Shown here piece by piece: positions 18,588 through 27,183 of a stretch of 64,000 nt of DNA. The notes under the pieces were generated by a model. That model made no database searches, was not told the DNA's origin, and saw nothing but the letters and a program-made list of their open reading frames with translations. A program made the translations under genes and the position numbers. Within the stretch, counting starts at the first letter, position 1. Every line of letters begins with the position of its first letter. Source of the stretch: Peptococcaceae bacterium (GTDB taxonomy: Bacteria; Bacillota; DSM-12270; Thermacetogeniales; Thermacetogeniaceae); assembly GCA_023249405.1 (NCBI GenBank), contig JAHFCR010000003.1, positions 1 through 64,000 on the forward strand. The letters are read 5' to 3'.

Positions 18588-19625
18588 TTAGTCCAGCAAG
18601 ACACAATCGCCGCTCTCCAGGGATCTCTTGGCGGCCAGGGCTATTTTCAAGCCCATGGCCCCATCCTGAACAGAGATAAACGGCTGTTTGCGGCTCTTCA
18701 CGCAAGATAGAAAATCTGCCAATTCCTCCATGAACAGGTCGTTCCTTGTAAATTCCTTAAATACCTGGCTGCCGGCCAGCTCTCCAGACGCCGAATACCA
18801 GTTGACAGTGGCCTCCTGCAACTCAACCAGGATTTTCCCCTGATCGCCGATCACCTTGCATCCCCGGGATGGCGGCCGTTGAAGATAGTCGGCATGGATA
18901 TGCACGGGCAGAATCTGACTGCCCTGCCGGAACTCCAGCATTATGCCGGCGACGTCTTCCACATCGATGTCAAGGCTGCTCAATCTTCCTCCCATTGCAA
19001 AAACACGCCTGGGCATGCCAAACAGCCAGTACGCATAATCGATCTCGTGAATCTGGCTAAGAATAACGCCTCCCCCTAATTCCCGCCTGGAAGCATACAT
19101 TTGACGGTAATCTTCGTAGGTATGCCAACCTGGAAGGTATTCGCCCACTTCAATATTTACAGCCAGGACTTGCCCGATGGTTTTTTCCACCAGCAAACGG
19201 CGGAGGAGCTTCAGGCAAGGATGAAAGCGGTTCTGGCACCCGACATAAGCCACTATTCTCCTGCTGTTTACCGTTTCGATCAACTCTTGCACCCGGTCGT
19301 AGTTATGTGAAACCGGTTTTTCGATAAACAGATCGCACCCGGCCCTTGCTGCGGCCAAAGCCACGCCCACGTGAGCGCTTGTCGGGTTGGTCACGAAAAC
19401 AATGTCTGGCTTATCCCGCAATGCCTCATCCAGATCGGTAAAAACCTTAATCGCATATTCCTCTTCCAGGTCAACACCATCCAGCAGTGTCAGGCGATCG
19501 GTTAATGTTTGATTTAATCGCCTCACCCGGCAGGCGGAAAAAGAGGCTTCCGGACCCAGCATATGCTTCAGGTTGCGCATATGACGCTGTCCAATACCGC
19601 CAAGGCCCACCATTAGCACTTTCAT
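18588..19625 (-). CDS. Gfo/Idh/MocA-family oxidoreductase
   Basis: A 345-residue NAD(P)-dependent sugar dehydrogenase. The N-terminal Rossmann domain has MVGLGGIGQRHMRNLKHM, the EKPVSHNYDRV segment carries the conserved Lys of the EKP motif, and the C-terminal half is the usual alpha/beta substrate domain with GGVILSQIHEIDY. Family members oxidise or reduce sugars, inositols and sugar nucleotides. Its start overlaps the stop of the upstream isomerase gene as ATGA, so the two are translationally coupled and may act in consecutive steps. The exact substrate is not readable from sequence. Confidence 0.87.
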   Translation of the reverse strand: MKVLMVGLGGIGQRHMRNLKHMLGPEASFSACRVRRLNQTLTDRLTLLDGVDLEEEYAIKVFTDLDEALRDKPDIVFVTNPTSAHVGVALAAARAGCDLFIEKPVSHNYDRVQELIETVNSRRIVAYVGCQNRFHPCLKLLRRLLVEKTIGQVLAVNIEVGEYLPGWHTYEDYRQMYASRRELGGGVILSQIHEIDYAYWLFGMPRRVFAMGGRLSSLDIDVEDVAGIMLEFRQGSQILPVHIHADYLQRPPSRGCKVIGDQGKILVELQEATVNWYSASGELAGSQVFKEFTRNDLFMEELADFLSCVKSRKQPFISVQDGAMGLKIALAAKRSLESGDCVLLD

Positions 19626-20458
19626 CCGGTCTCAGTCCCCCGTTTCATTAAACTTTGTATGAACTTCAGGCTCATCCTGGCAGCGCCGTAAGGGTCCTCA
19701 TTAAAGAAATTTTGTAGAACAAACAGGCTATGATATTCTTGTCTGCAAAGGTAAGGTATTCCCCCAGCGAAATTGGCATCACCGCTGCCAAGCGGCACAC
19801 TGGGCCCTCCCTTGCGGCGATCCTTGACGTGAACGCCGAACAGCACGCCTCCAAGGACCCCCACATCGGTCCTCATATCGTAGCCACAGGCTGCAGCATT
19901 GCCTGTATCGTAATAGGCGCCGACAAGCGGGCTGTTAAATGAACGGACCAGATCCAGGTACTCCGCAGCCGGCAGTTCCGTCTCCAGGCCCAGCTTTACA
20001 TCGGCAGCCCGGGCGGCATCCAAGCATTGCGACAGGGCTTCTTGCAATTGTGCTGTATCCGCCTGGCTGCGAATCTCTGCGTCTTCGAGCACGGGGATCA
20101 GGATAGTCTGCACCCCCGCCCGGGCCGACCGGACGATGAGCGCCTGCAGAATATTGATGCTTTGATCCCGCTCCCGCTCGGATACACGAAAAAATGGATG
20201 CGTCATAAAATAGTCGGCGCAAAGCGTGCGTACCGATACTCCGGTCTCCTCTACGCATCTCAGGATGTTACGGATTCCGCCGTCGCTCCAAATCGGGTTG
20301 CTCTGGTAGCTATCGGCCTCGAACAACCACTCGATCGCATCTAAATGGCACTGCTTAGCCAACGCAAATTCCGACTCCCAGGAGTTCCACGGGAAGGCCT
20401 GCAGGCGATGGCGCGGACGCGGCGAAAGCCGGCCTTGCATGATTCCAACGAGGCTCAT
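19622..20458 (-). CDS. sugar phosphate isomerase/epimerase-like TIM barrel
   Basis: A 278-residue protein of the xylose-isomerase-like/AP endonuclease 2 superfamily: GIMQGRLSPRP at the start, IEWLFEAD, GLETELPAAEYL, GAYYDTGNAA and GVHVKDRRKGG, the last three containing the Glu/Asp/His metal ligands expected for this barrel. Relatives include IolE, IolI and hydroxypyruvate isomerase. It sits between the NeuB-like synthase (3 nt gap) and the Gfo/Idh gene (ATGA overlap), so it is probably part of a sugar or inositol-like branch. It may make the sugar substrate for the synthase; that is inference. Confidence 0.82.
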   Translation of the reverse strand: MSLVGIMQGRLSPRPRHRLQAFPWNSWESEFALAKQCHLDAIEWLFEADSYQSNPIWSDGGIRNILRCVEETGVSVRTLCADYFMTHPFFRVSERERDQSINILQALIVRSARAGVQTILIPVLEDAEIRSQADTAQLQEALSQCLDAARAADVKLGLETELPAAEYLDLVRSFNSPLVGAYYDTGNAAACGYDMRTDVGVLGGVLFGVHVKDRRKGGPSVPLGSGDANFAGGIPYLCRQEYHSLFVLQNFFNEDPYGAARMSLKFIQSLMKRGTETG

Positions 20459-20461
20459 CTG

Positions 20462-21331
20462 CTATCCAACCACCCTGCGTAATTTCTTCTTATTTGCCTC
20501 CTCGGCATCCAGGCACCGCTTTTCCGGTGAACCCATAGCCTGTTCCACAAGGCGCACATCGCGCACTAGCCGCATAATTCCATTGGGCTCAAGCGATGCC
20601 GCCTGGTCCGATCCCCACATGGCACGGTCCAGCGTGATGTGCCTCTCAATCACGCAAGCACCGAGAACGACTGCAGCCACCGAAGTAGCCAGGCCGGTTT
20701 CATGCCCTGAGTAACCCACCGGCAATCCATAGCGTCTTTTTAACGTGTGAATCACCCTGAGATTTAGAACATCATACGGCGCTGGATATACGCTCACCGC
20801 ATGCATCAGGATCAGTTCATCCCTTCCCAGGACAGTTATTGCATGATCGACATCCTCGATCGTACTCATTCCGGTAGATAGAATGAGCGGCTTACCTTTA
20901 GCTCGCGTATGGCGGAGCAGAGAGTCATCAGTAAGGGATGCCGAAGCGATTTTGTAACAGGGGACATCGAATTGATCAATAAAATCCACCGACACTTCGT
21001 CCCAGCAGGAAGAAAACCAGGCCACCCCGACTGCCTTGCAGTACCGGTCGATTTCCTGATATTCATCCCGGCCGAACTCGAGGCCCCGCTTCAAATCGCC
21101 ATTGGTGGCGCCGAACGGGCTCTCCCTCGGTTTCATGAGTTCTTCCGGCGAATACACGATGTCAATTGTCCGTTTTTGGAATTTAACCGCATCGCATCCT
21201 GCTGCAGCCGCTATATCGATCAGTTGTTTGGCGATCTCGAGGTCTCCATTGTGATTGATGCCGATCTCGGCGACAAAGAAGCACGGATAACCGTCACCGA
21301 TTTTTTTCCCCTCAATTTTTACAAAGGCCAT
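20462..21331 (-). CDS. NeuB-family sugar-acid synthase lacking the SAF domain
   Basis: A 289-residue PEP-dependent synthase of the NeuB type. Signature parts: FFVAEIGINHNGDLEIAKQL, AVKFQKRTIDIVYSPEEL, FSSCWDEVSVDF, YKIASASLTD, LILSTGMSTIEDV, and VGYSGHETGL. It should condense PEP with an aldose or its phosphate to give a 2-keto-3-deoxy acid. The protein stops right after the TIM barrel; the C-terminal antifreeze-like (SAF) domain of most NeuB proteins is missing. In this family the SAF domain reaches into the partner active site, so the loss is notable. The ATG at 21331 has GAGGAG eight bases upstream. No CMP-transferase (NeuA) gene is in the window. Confidence 0.85.
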   Translation of the reverse strand: MAFVKIEGKKIGDGYPCFFVAEIGINHNGDLEIAKQLIDIAAAAGCDAVKFQKRTIDIVYSPEELMKPRESPFGATNGDLKRGLEFGRDEYQEIDRYCKAVGVAWFSSCWDEVSVDFIDQFDVPCYKIASASLTDDSLLRHTRAKGKPLILSTGMSTIEDVDHAITVLGRDELILMHAVSVYPAPYDVLNLRVIHTLKRRYGLPVGYSGHETGLATSVAAVVLGACVIERHITLDRAMWGSDQAASLEPNGIMRLVRDVRLVEQAMGSPEKRCLDAEEANKKKLRRVVG

Positions 21332-21356
21332 GTCGATCACTCCTCAAAAAAGGTTT

Positions 21357-22601
21357 TTACATTTGACGATTCCATTCGGTAGCCATACCGGCTTCATCAA
21401 TTGCTCCGTCTCTATGCGTCTTGGTCAGCCTCTCACTGGGAACGGCGTAGCAGACCAGATCCCAACCCTCGTCAAGATGAGGTCTCAAAAAGAAGTGATA
21501 TCCGTCGTAGAGCCTCTTTATTTGCAGCGGAATGCTCCAGAGATCGTGCGGTTTGTGGTAAACGCAGATGGCTAATACAGGATGATTTTCACCGATCACC
21601 TGTTTGGCGCCAACCAGCGCCTCGATTTCCGAGCCTTCGATGTCCATCTTGATAAACGTGGGTCGCACATGCGCCAGGCTCTCATCAAGAGGAAAACTGT
21701 CGACCTGCCATATTCCGTCTTCCTTGACGCGCGCATCCACGCCGCCCGTCGATTCAAACCAGACTTTCTCCCTGGCTTCTCCGACTGCATAAGGATAGCA
21801 CTCGACTCTTTTTTGCAGGTTTTCGTCAAGGGAAGCAATGCAGTTCTCAAGTGCTGTGAAATTCTGAGGATCCGGTTCGAAAGCGATATATTTTTTAAAC
21901 GAGGCTTCCCTTCGTTTTAAAAAGGCTTTCAGGGTGTCACCGTCGAATGCTCCGCAGTCAATAAACGTCTCCTGCCCTGCTGGAGCGTAAATGTCTTCTG
22001 CAAAATACTGCTCGGCGGCGATCGGATCGGACAGCTTGCTCCAGTCGGAATAGAGCCGCCATTCCAGTTGAGCCAGGTACTCGCTTCGGGATAGATCGTC
22101 GCTCAAAAGGTTGTAGGCGCCGCTAATATTCTCTTTTTCCTTCAGAATATTGGATGGCAGATCGAGGCAGAAATCAGGCAGGAAATGTTTCGGGTATTTC
22201 CAGTACAATAGCGTGAAGGGAATGACGGTTTTACAGCCCAGACTTTCCAGCTGAGCGATAACATGCGTCATCCTGTGCCCCTTCCCGGCCTTCCAGATAG
22301 TGATCACAAATACTGCCGATGCCCCAAAACGTTGCGCCGCATCCTGGGGAGACAGAACTGGCACGCCCTCAAGAGAACGCCCCCAGAGGCCGGGGTTGTT
22401 GTCCGCGCAGGCGATCGGTTCGATCCCCTCCTGGCGCAGACCGATCAGGGTTTTATGCCCCAAACCGCCTGCGCCAAACAATACCAATGAATCACAGGCC
22501 GCAGCCATTTGATCAAAGGCTGTTGCCTCACGTTGTCTAGTATCCGGCAGAGACTCTGAAAGCAGGGAAGCGATGCTGCCATTGTTAACTGTATCGTTCA
22601 T
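21357..22601 (-). CDS. FkbM-family methyltransferase with N-terminal Rossmann-like domain
   Basis: A 414-residue two-domain protein. Residues about 30-140 read LVLFGAGGLGHKTLIGLRQ and ACADNNPGLWG, a nucleotide-binding Rossmann-like region seen in front of some FkbM and sugar O-methyltransferase domains. The C-terminal half is the FkbM core: FIDCGAFDGDTLKAFL (SAM loop), KYIAFEPDPQNFTALE, and FIKMDIEGSEIEAL. FkbM domains transfer methyl to hydroxyls of sugars or polyketides, so capping or decorating a glycan residue is likely. It precedes the NeuB-like gene by 25 nt in the direction of transcription. The ribosome site is weak. Confidence 0.83.
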   Translation of the reverse strand: MNDTVNNGSIASLLSESLPDTRQREATAFDQMAAACDSLVLFGAGGLGHKTLIGLRQEGIEPIACADNNPGLWGRSLEGVPVLSPQDAAQRFGASAVFVITIWKAGKGHRMTHVIAQLESLGCKTVIPFTLLYWKYPKHFLPDFCLDLPSNILKEKENISGAYNLLSDDLSRSEYLAQLEWRLYSDWSKLSDPIAAEQYFAEDIYAPAGQETFIDCGAFDGDTLKAFLKRREASFKKYIAFEPDPQNFTALENCIASLDENLQKRVECYPYAVGEAREKVWFESTGGVDARVKEDGIWQVDSFPLDESLAHVRPTFIKMDIEGSEIEALVGAKQVIGENHPVLAICVYHKPHDLWSIPLQIKRLYDGYHFFLRPHLDEGWDLVCYAVPSERLTKTHRDGAIDEAGMATEWNRQM

Positions 22602-22734
22602 TTTTTATTACCAGCCTTTTTCGAGATATTCCAGACAGCGATATCGCCCATGATGGCGATCGTCTTGGCCGGGGCCAGGCGCATGACTATAACTGAATCA
22701 ATCGCAATAATGCCGTTATATGGCAAACGATAGT

Positions 22735-23250
22735 TCACAGATCGCCCAGTTTGCGAAATACCATCCAGGCAACCCAAAGAACCGAAGGCAGTGTGTCCGG
22801 AGTGTCATGAACACCGCAGGCCACCCTGAGCCACCGTGCACCAGAGGGAGCGGCCACCAAACCGCTGTAGCGCTCCAACCTAGTCGTGGAAGTAAATTTG
22901 AGCTGCCTCTCGCTATGGTACTGCCGGTTCTCATCCATAAAGATGGCGATCAATCTCACAGGAGCACCCTCATTGGCCGTTCGCATCCAGGCAGACAGTT
23001 CCCAGATCACGCCAGGCTGCGCTTCAATCAGGTATTGTTGGTCCTGTTCGATCCCGGTCACGCTTGCCGTATATGTTGTGTTGCCGATCTTGACAGTGCG
23101 GCGGTTGATGATATCAAAATAGCCATCAGTCCAGGCCACAGTAGTGCCCTCATCCCCGTTAAGCCTTACCCACCCCAGGGGGAATTCCGCATCCGTGCGC
23201 TTAATATCAAAATAACCGTTAAAAATGAGGTTTTTCTCAGGTCCAGCCAT
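22735..23250 (-). CDS. small CBM-like beta-sandwich protein, paralogue 1
   Basis: A 171-residue protein with no signal peptide or membrane segment. The start (KNLIFNGYFDI), the FPLGW turn, WELSAWMRT and VACGVHD are spaced as in carbohydrate-binding jelly-roll modules, but I do not recognise a named family. It is clearly paralogous to the protein at 27184-27693; by eye about half of the residues are identical over the whole length, including NLxFNGxFDI and LKFxSTTxxxRYxGLV. The two copies bracket the glycosyltransferase genes between them. It could be a glycan-binding helper or an acceptor protein; neither role is proven. Confidence 0.7.
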   Translation of the reverse strand: MAGPEKNLIFNGYFDIKRTDAEFPLGWVRLNGDEGTTVAWTDGYFDIINRRTVKIGNTTYTASVTGIEQDQQYLIEAQPGVIWELSAWMRTANEGAPVRLIAIFMDENRQYHSERQLKFTSTTRLERYSGLVAAPSGARWLRVACGVHDTPDTLPSVLWVAWMVFRKLGDL

Positions 23251-23294
23251 GAGCGTCAGTTCACCTTCCGTTCATAGTGAAGAACTATTGAAAA

Positions 23295-26200
23295 TTAATA
23301 GGATACCGGCTCATATTGGTCTTCATCCGGCTCCTCGGGGGGTTTTTTATAGAGCTTATGGCCCCGCGCAGCCAGAAGGGCCGCTTTCTGCTCGATGTAG
23401 CTGCGGATCGTCTGCGGATGCTCCCTGCGGAAGGGCCAGAGCGGGCGGCACTTGAGAAGATCATCCGGGTCCATCTGATCATAGCTGCTGATCGAACGTC
23501 CGAGGAGATGGTCGTAGAGTTTGAACTTATCCAATATTTGTGCCGGTGGCTTGGTGTAGCCGTAATGCACGTAGTGAATTCCGGAGTCCTTGATCTTCGG
23601 CCCGATGACCGGCTTTTCATGCACTACTCCCTCATAATGCAGGCCCGGCACATTGCGAATGAGAAACAGCCTTTTGAAAACCGGATCGTTGTCACTGCGA
23701 TTCTGCATGTAGTAATAGCTTCTCATCAAATGATAGAACCAGCAGGTGTAGGCATCCACCGTCCTGTCCCTGACCAATTCGGGGAGCCGCTCTTTCAGAT
23801 CGTCGTAAAAGACCTCGTCGGCATCCACGATCAATACCCAATCGCTGGCGATCTTGGAGAGAGCAAAGTTGCGCAGGCTGCTGAAGTCGGTCTCGTCAGA
23901 TGAGTAGAGCTTGACCTTGCTTAATCCGCTGATGCCCGTGACGGTACGGTCAGTCGATCCGTTATCGACGACGACGATCTCCTGGACGGCATCATAAACG
24001 GATTTGATGGAAAATGGCAGATATTCCTCCTCGTTTTTCACCACGTAGAGGGCACTCACCGTAGGTACATTTGCATCTTTTCCCACCCCGTTCTCAGGGT
24101 GGGGCGCCTCGCCGATGTCAAGCTTCCGGGGTCCACCATCCTTCTCATCGCATGGGACTTGACGCCGGGCGCCGGCCGGTTCCGAGCCTTGCAGCAGATC
24201 CAGGTATAGCTGGTGGTGCTTCTCGGCGCACTTCTCCCAGGTATGTTCCAGGGCATACTGCTCGATACGGCCTATCCGGTCTTCCTGGGACTGCGGGTGT
24301 CCCAGCATTTGGCACAGGGCATCACAAATCGCTTCCGGAGTAACGGCGGATATTTTCATCACCTGTGCATCGAGATCGGCAAAAAAAGAGGCATCCGAGG
24401 TGATGATCGGCCGGCGGGCGGCAATTAGCATGCGAACGGCGGCAGAGGTGCTGTTGTATCCGCATTCGGTGTAGGGCAGGACATTGATGTCCATGGCGCT
24501 CAGATGATCGATCAGTTCCTGTTCCGGAATGAAATCCAGGCTCAATTCAATGGCGTCTTGCAACCCCAGGGTCTCGATCTGCTGTAAAAAGTAGCTGCAA
24601 AACTCACCAGAGCTTCTGTTTTCAGAAATACTGGAAAAAAGATAGCACTTGGCATTGGGGTAGCATGTGCTGCGTAGCCGCTTGACGGCCTGCGCCAGCG
24701 GCAAGATTCCCTTGTGCCAGTGCATGAATCCGAAGAAGCCGATCGCCGGTCGCGACCCCGGGCCGATCTCCTGACCGGCCCGATCCTGCCTGTGCGGGTA
24801 GACATCCGGTATCCCCATAGGGATGACTCGCAACTCCTGGGGCCAGCCTTTTTTTTGCAACAGCTCCCTGGTATGCTCTGCATGAACTATTACCCTGGTG
24901 AAGAGCCGCCGCAGGAGCTGGTTATGCAGAACGGCCTCTTCTTTATAGGAATGCAGGGTGAGCAAGGCCAGTTTCCCCTGGGTGGCCAATAGACGGCACA
25001 GGGATTCCAACTGGCTATTGTCGTAGAGGCTGTACTCATACTGGAAATGGACGATCGGCATCTCCAGCAGGTCAGCAGGGTTCAAGCCCGTCAGCGGACC
25101 CCCCAGGATCTTGACCCTCCAACCCAGCCTTTTCAGCGCCCGGCAGAGGGTTTTGGTGTACTCGGCAATGCCGCATTGTTTTCCCAGGCTGGGGATGATC
25201 ATGGCCACCCCACGGCTGGCAGCTTCACATTCTCCGGGGCTCACGTGTCCGCATCCGGATGGCACCGGGCAGTGGCGCACCGGCAGCAACTCCTGCAGTC
25301 GCCGGTACATGCGCCCGGCGCTGGCATCCCAGCTCAGTTCGGTCTCGATTGCCGCTCGAGCCCCGGCTGCCCGTTCCCGCGCCTCGCTGCGGTGTTCGTA
25401 GACCCAGCGCATCAGATAGCGCAGGTGCTCGATACTGGGTCGCGCCCAATGGTGGCCACGGTAGACATCATCGTTGTTAGTTCCGAGACTGGGAACGGCA
25501 TCCAGGGACTCGACCTCGATCAAAAAGGCATTGTCGTTGTTGAGCCAATCCAGGTGAGCAGACCAGGCGGTGGTGATCACCGGCAATCCGCAAGCCAGCG
25601 CTTCCAGGGCTGGCAGGTTCCAGCCCTCGCCACGGGTAGGCAGGACAAAACAGTCTGCCATCCGGTAAAGCTCCGGCATCTGGACCATGGGCATCACTTC
25701 CGGCAAGAGGGCGATTTCCGGAGCCCGCCGCCCCGGTTTACGGTGTTGGGCGGCGATTTCATGGATTGTTTTGGCGATTGCTGTTCCATCGGGGTCATAA
25801 TCACTATTGGAATGGCTTTTCAACACCAGGCAGACATCATCTCCGGCCGTGAACTCCTGAAGATAGGCTGTCAGTAAAAGATCGTAACCCTTGCGGGGAA
25901 CCCATTCGAAAACAGAAAGAAAAATGAATATTTCTGCATCTAGCTTGGTAAAAGCCAGGTTGCGCCCAACCGGTGTGAACAATCCGGTATCGACCCCTAG
26001 TGGCATCACCCTGATCTTGTCGGCAATCACCCCGCTGCGGCAAAAAGTCTCCGCATTGAAGCTCGAAGGCACCCATACCTCATCCATACGGTTGCAGCAG
26101 TCAACCCAGGAAGCCGGCAGGCCATCTACCTCCAGCATGGTCAACCCTACCGCCGGCAGTGTGGATACCCTGCAGAACAAGGGTGGTATGCTGATGTTGA

Positions 26201-26405
26201 GCAGGCCGTCGAAGCAGCCCCGACTGGCTATTATGCTATCGAGCAGATTTCTGGTCGGACCGGGCAGTTCCGCTCTGGTCACTCCCCAGGGCACCGGCTG
26301 TAGCTTTACATCCGCTCCCAAACGGAACAGGGCCAGCGCTAACTCTCGCGTTGCCGCGGCGTAGCCTGTGACATCCTCCACCGGCCCCCTGATAGTGATT
26401 TTCAT
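23295..26405 (-). CDS. GT4-GT4-GT2 fusion glycosyltransferase
   Basis: A 1036-residue cytoplasmic protein with three transferase domains in a row. Residues 1 to about 375 are a GT4 (GVDTGLFTP, FEWVPRKGYDLLL, EGWNLPALEALACG with the ExxxxxxxE pair). About 395-745 is a second GT4 (IIPSLGKQCGIAEYTKTL, GFFGFMHWHKG), with a YNSTSAAVRMLIAARRP segment in place of the first Glu of the usual E-x7-E. About 780-1036 is a GT2 (VVKNEEEYLPFS, VVDNGSTDRT, VDADEVFYDD). The GT2 part is a paralogue of the neighbouring free GT2 at 26402-27166. Fusions like this usually build a defined oligosaccharide in order. Start and upstream stop overlap as ATGA. Confidence 0.88.
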   Translation of the reverse strand: MKITIRGPVEDVTGYAAATRELALALFRLGADVKLQPVPWGVTRAELPGPTRNLLDSIIASRGCFDGLLNISIPPLFCRVSTLPAVGLTMLEVDGLPASWVDCCNRMDEVWVPSSFNAETFCRSGVIADKIRVMPLGVDTGLFTPVGRNLAFTKLDAEIFIFLSVFEWVPRKGYDLLLTAYLQEFTAGDDVCLVLKSHSNSDYDPDGTAIAKTIHEIAAQHRKPGRRAPEIALLPEVMPMVQMPELYRMADCFVLPTRGEGWNLPALEALACGLPVITTAWSAHLDWLNNDNAFLIEVESLDAVPSLGTNNDDVYRGHHWARPSIEHLRYLMRWVYEHRSEARERAAGARAAIETELSWDASAGRMYRRLQELLPVRHCPVPSGCGHVSPGECEAASRGVAMIIPSLGKQCGIAEYTKTLCRALKRLGWRVKILGGPLTGLNPADLLEMPIVHFQYEYSLYDNSQLESLCRLLATQGKLALLTLHSYKEEAVLHNQLLRRLFTRVIVHAEHTRELLQKKGWPQELRVIPMGIPDVYPHRQDRAGQEIGPGSRPAIGFFGFMHWHKGILPLAQAVKRLRSTCYPNAKCYLFSSISENRSSGEFCSYFLQQIETLGLQDAIELSLDFIPEQELIDHLSAMDINVLPYTECGYNSTSAAVRMLIAARRPIITSDASFFADLDAQVMKISAVTPEAICDALCQMLGHPQSQEDRIGRIEQYALEHTWEKCAEKHHQLYLDLLQGSEPAGARRQVPCDEKDGGPRKLDIGEAPHPENGVGKDANVPTVSALYVVKNEEEYLPFSIKSVYDAVQEIVVVDNGSTDRTVTGISGLSKVKLYSSDETDFSSLRNFALSKIASDWVLIVDADEVFYDDLKERLPELVRDRTVDAYTCWFYHLMRSYYYMQNRSDNDPVFKRLFLIRNVPGLHYEGVVHEKPVIGPKIKDSGIHYVHYGYTKPPAQILDKFKLYDHLLGRSISSYDQMDPDDLLKCRPLWPFRREHPQTIRSYIEQKAALLAARGHKLYKKPPEEPDEDQYEPVSY

Positions 26406-27166
26406 GGCGTTTCCACCTCGGGGTCAATGATCTGGGGCGGCTTTTTAAAGAGCTTATAGCCCTGCAGTGCCATCTCCTGCGCCCTGGTTTCCACATAGGC
26501 CCTGATCGCCTCCGGATGTTCCCCGGTGAAAGGGTAGAGTGGGCGGTCATCAAGCAGGTGTTCCGGATCCAGGCAATCGAACAGGCCCGGTGTTCCTTCC
26601 AGCCTGGCATAGAGTTTCCACCGTTCATGGATGGCATGAGTATCTTTCACATAACCGTAATGAACGTAGTGCAGACCGCTGTCCACGATCTGTGGCCCGA
26701 TGCCGGTGAGGTGCTGGTGCACCGGTCTGACGTAGTGGGCCTCAGGCGTTTTACGGAAGAGGAAGATGCGCTGGTACTCGGGATCCTGGTCCAATCGGTT
26801 CTGCATGTAATAGTAGCTGCGCATCAGGTGATAATACCAGCACAGATAGGCATCTACGCCCTGATTCCGTACCAGGTCGGGCAGCACGCTGTTAATATCT
26901 TGATAGAAGACCTCATCCGCGCACATGACCAGTATCCAGTCTCCGGTTGCGTAGTCCAGGGTCAAGTTGCGGAGGGTGGAGAAGTCGCCGGCATCAGAGC
27001 TGTATAGCCTGACCTTGTCAAATTGCCGGGCAATTTTCACCGTGTCATCTGTGGAACCGTTATCCACTACAATTATTTCATCCACAGCATCATAGATAGA
27101 TCTTATAGAAAAGGGCAGATACTCTCCCTCGTTTTTAACCATATAGCTAGCGGAAACAGTGGGCAT
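26402..27166 (-). CDS. family 2 glycosyltransferase
   Basis: A 254-residue GT2 that aligns along its length with the C-terminal domain of the downstream fusion: YMVKNEGEYLPFSIRSIYDAV, VVDNGSTDDTV, YHLMRSYYYMQNR, LHYVHYGY and HKLYKKPP/YKLFKKPP equivalents. The metal motif differs: the paralogue has VDADEVF, whereas this one has VMCADEVF, so the first Asp is Cys. That may change metal use or activity. The ATG at 27166 is chosen over one 18 codons earlier because GGAGGGGGG lies directly upstream, and the extra residues would overlap the preceding gene. It overlaps the fusion gene by 4 nt. Confidence 0.85.
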   Translation of the reverse strand: MPTVSASYMVKNEGEYLPFSIRSIYDAVDEIIVVDNGSTDDTVKIARQFDKVRLYSSDAGDFSTLRNLTLDYATGDWILVMCADEVFYQDINSVLPDLVRNQGVDAYLCWYYHLMRSYYYMQNRLDQDPEYQRIFLFRKTPEAHYVRPVHQHLTGIGPQIVDSGLHYVHYGYVKDTHAIHERWKLYARLEGTPGLFDCLDPEHLLDDRPLYPFTGEHPEAIRAYVETRAQEMALQGYKLFKKPPQIIDPEVETP

Positions 27167-27183
27167 GGAATCTTCCCCCCCTC

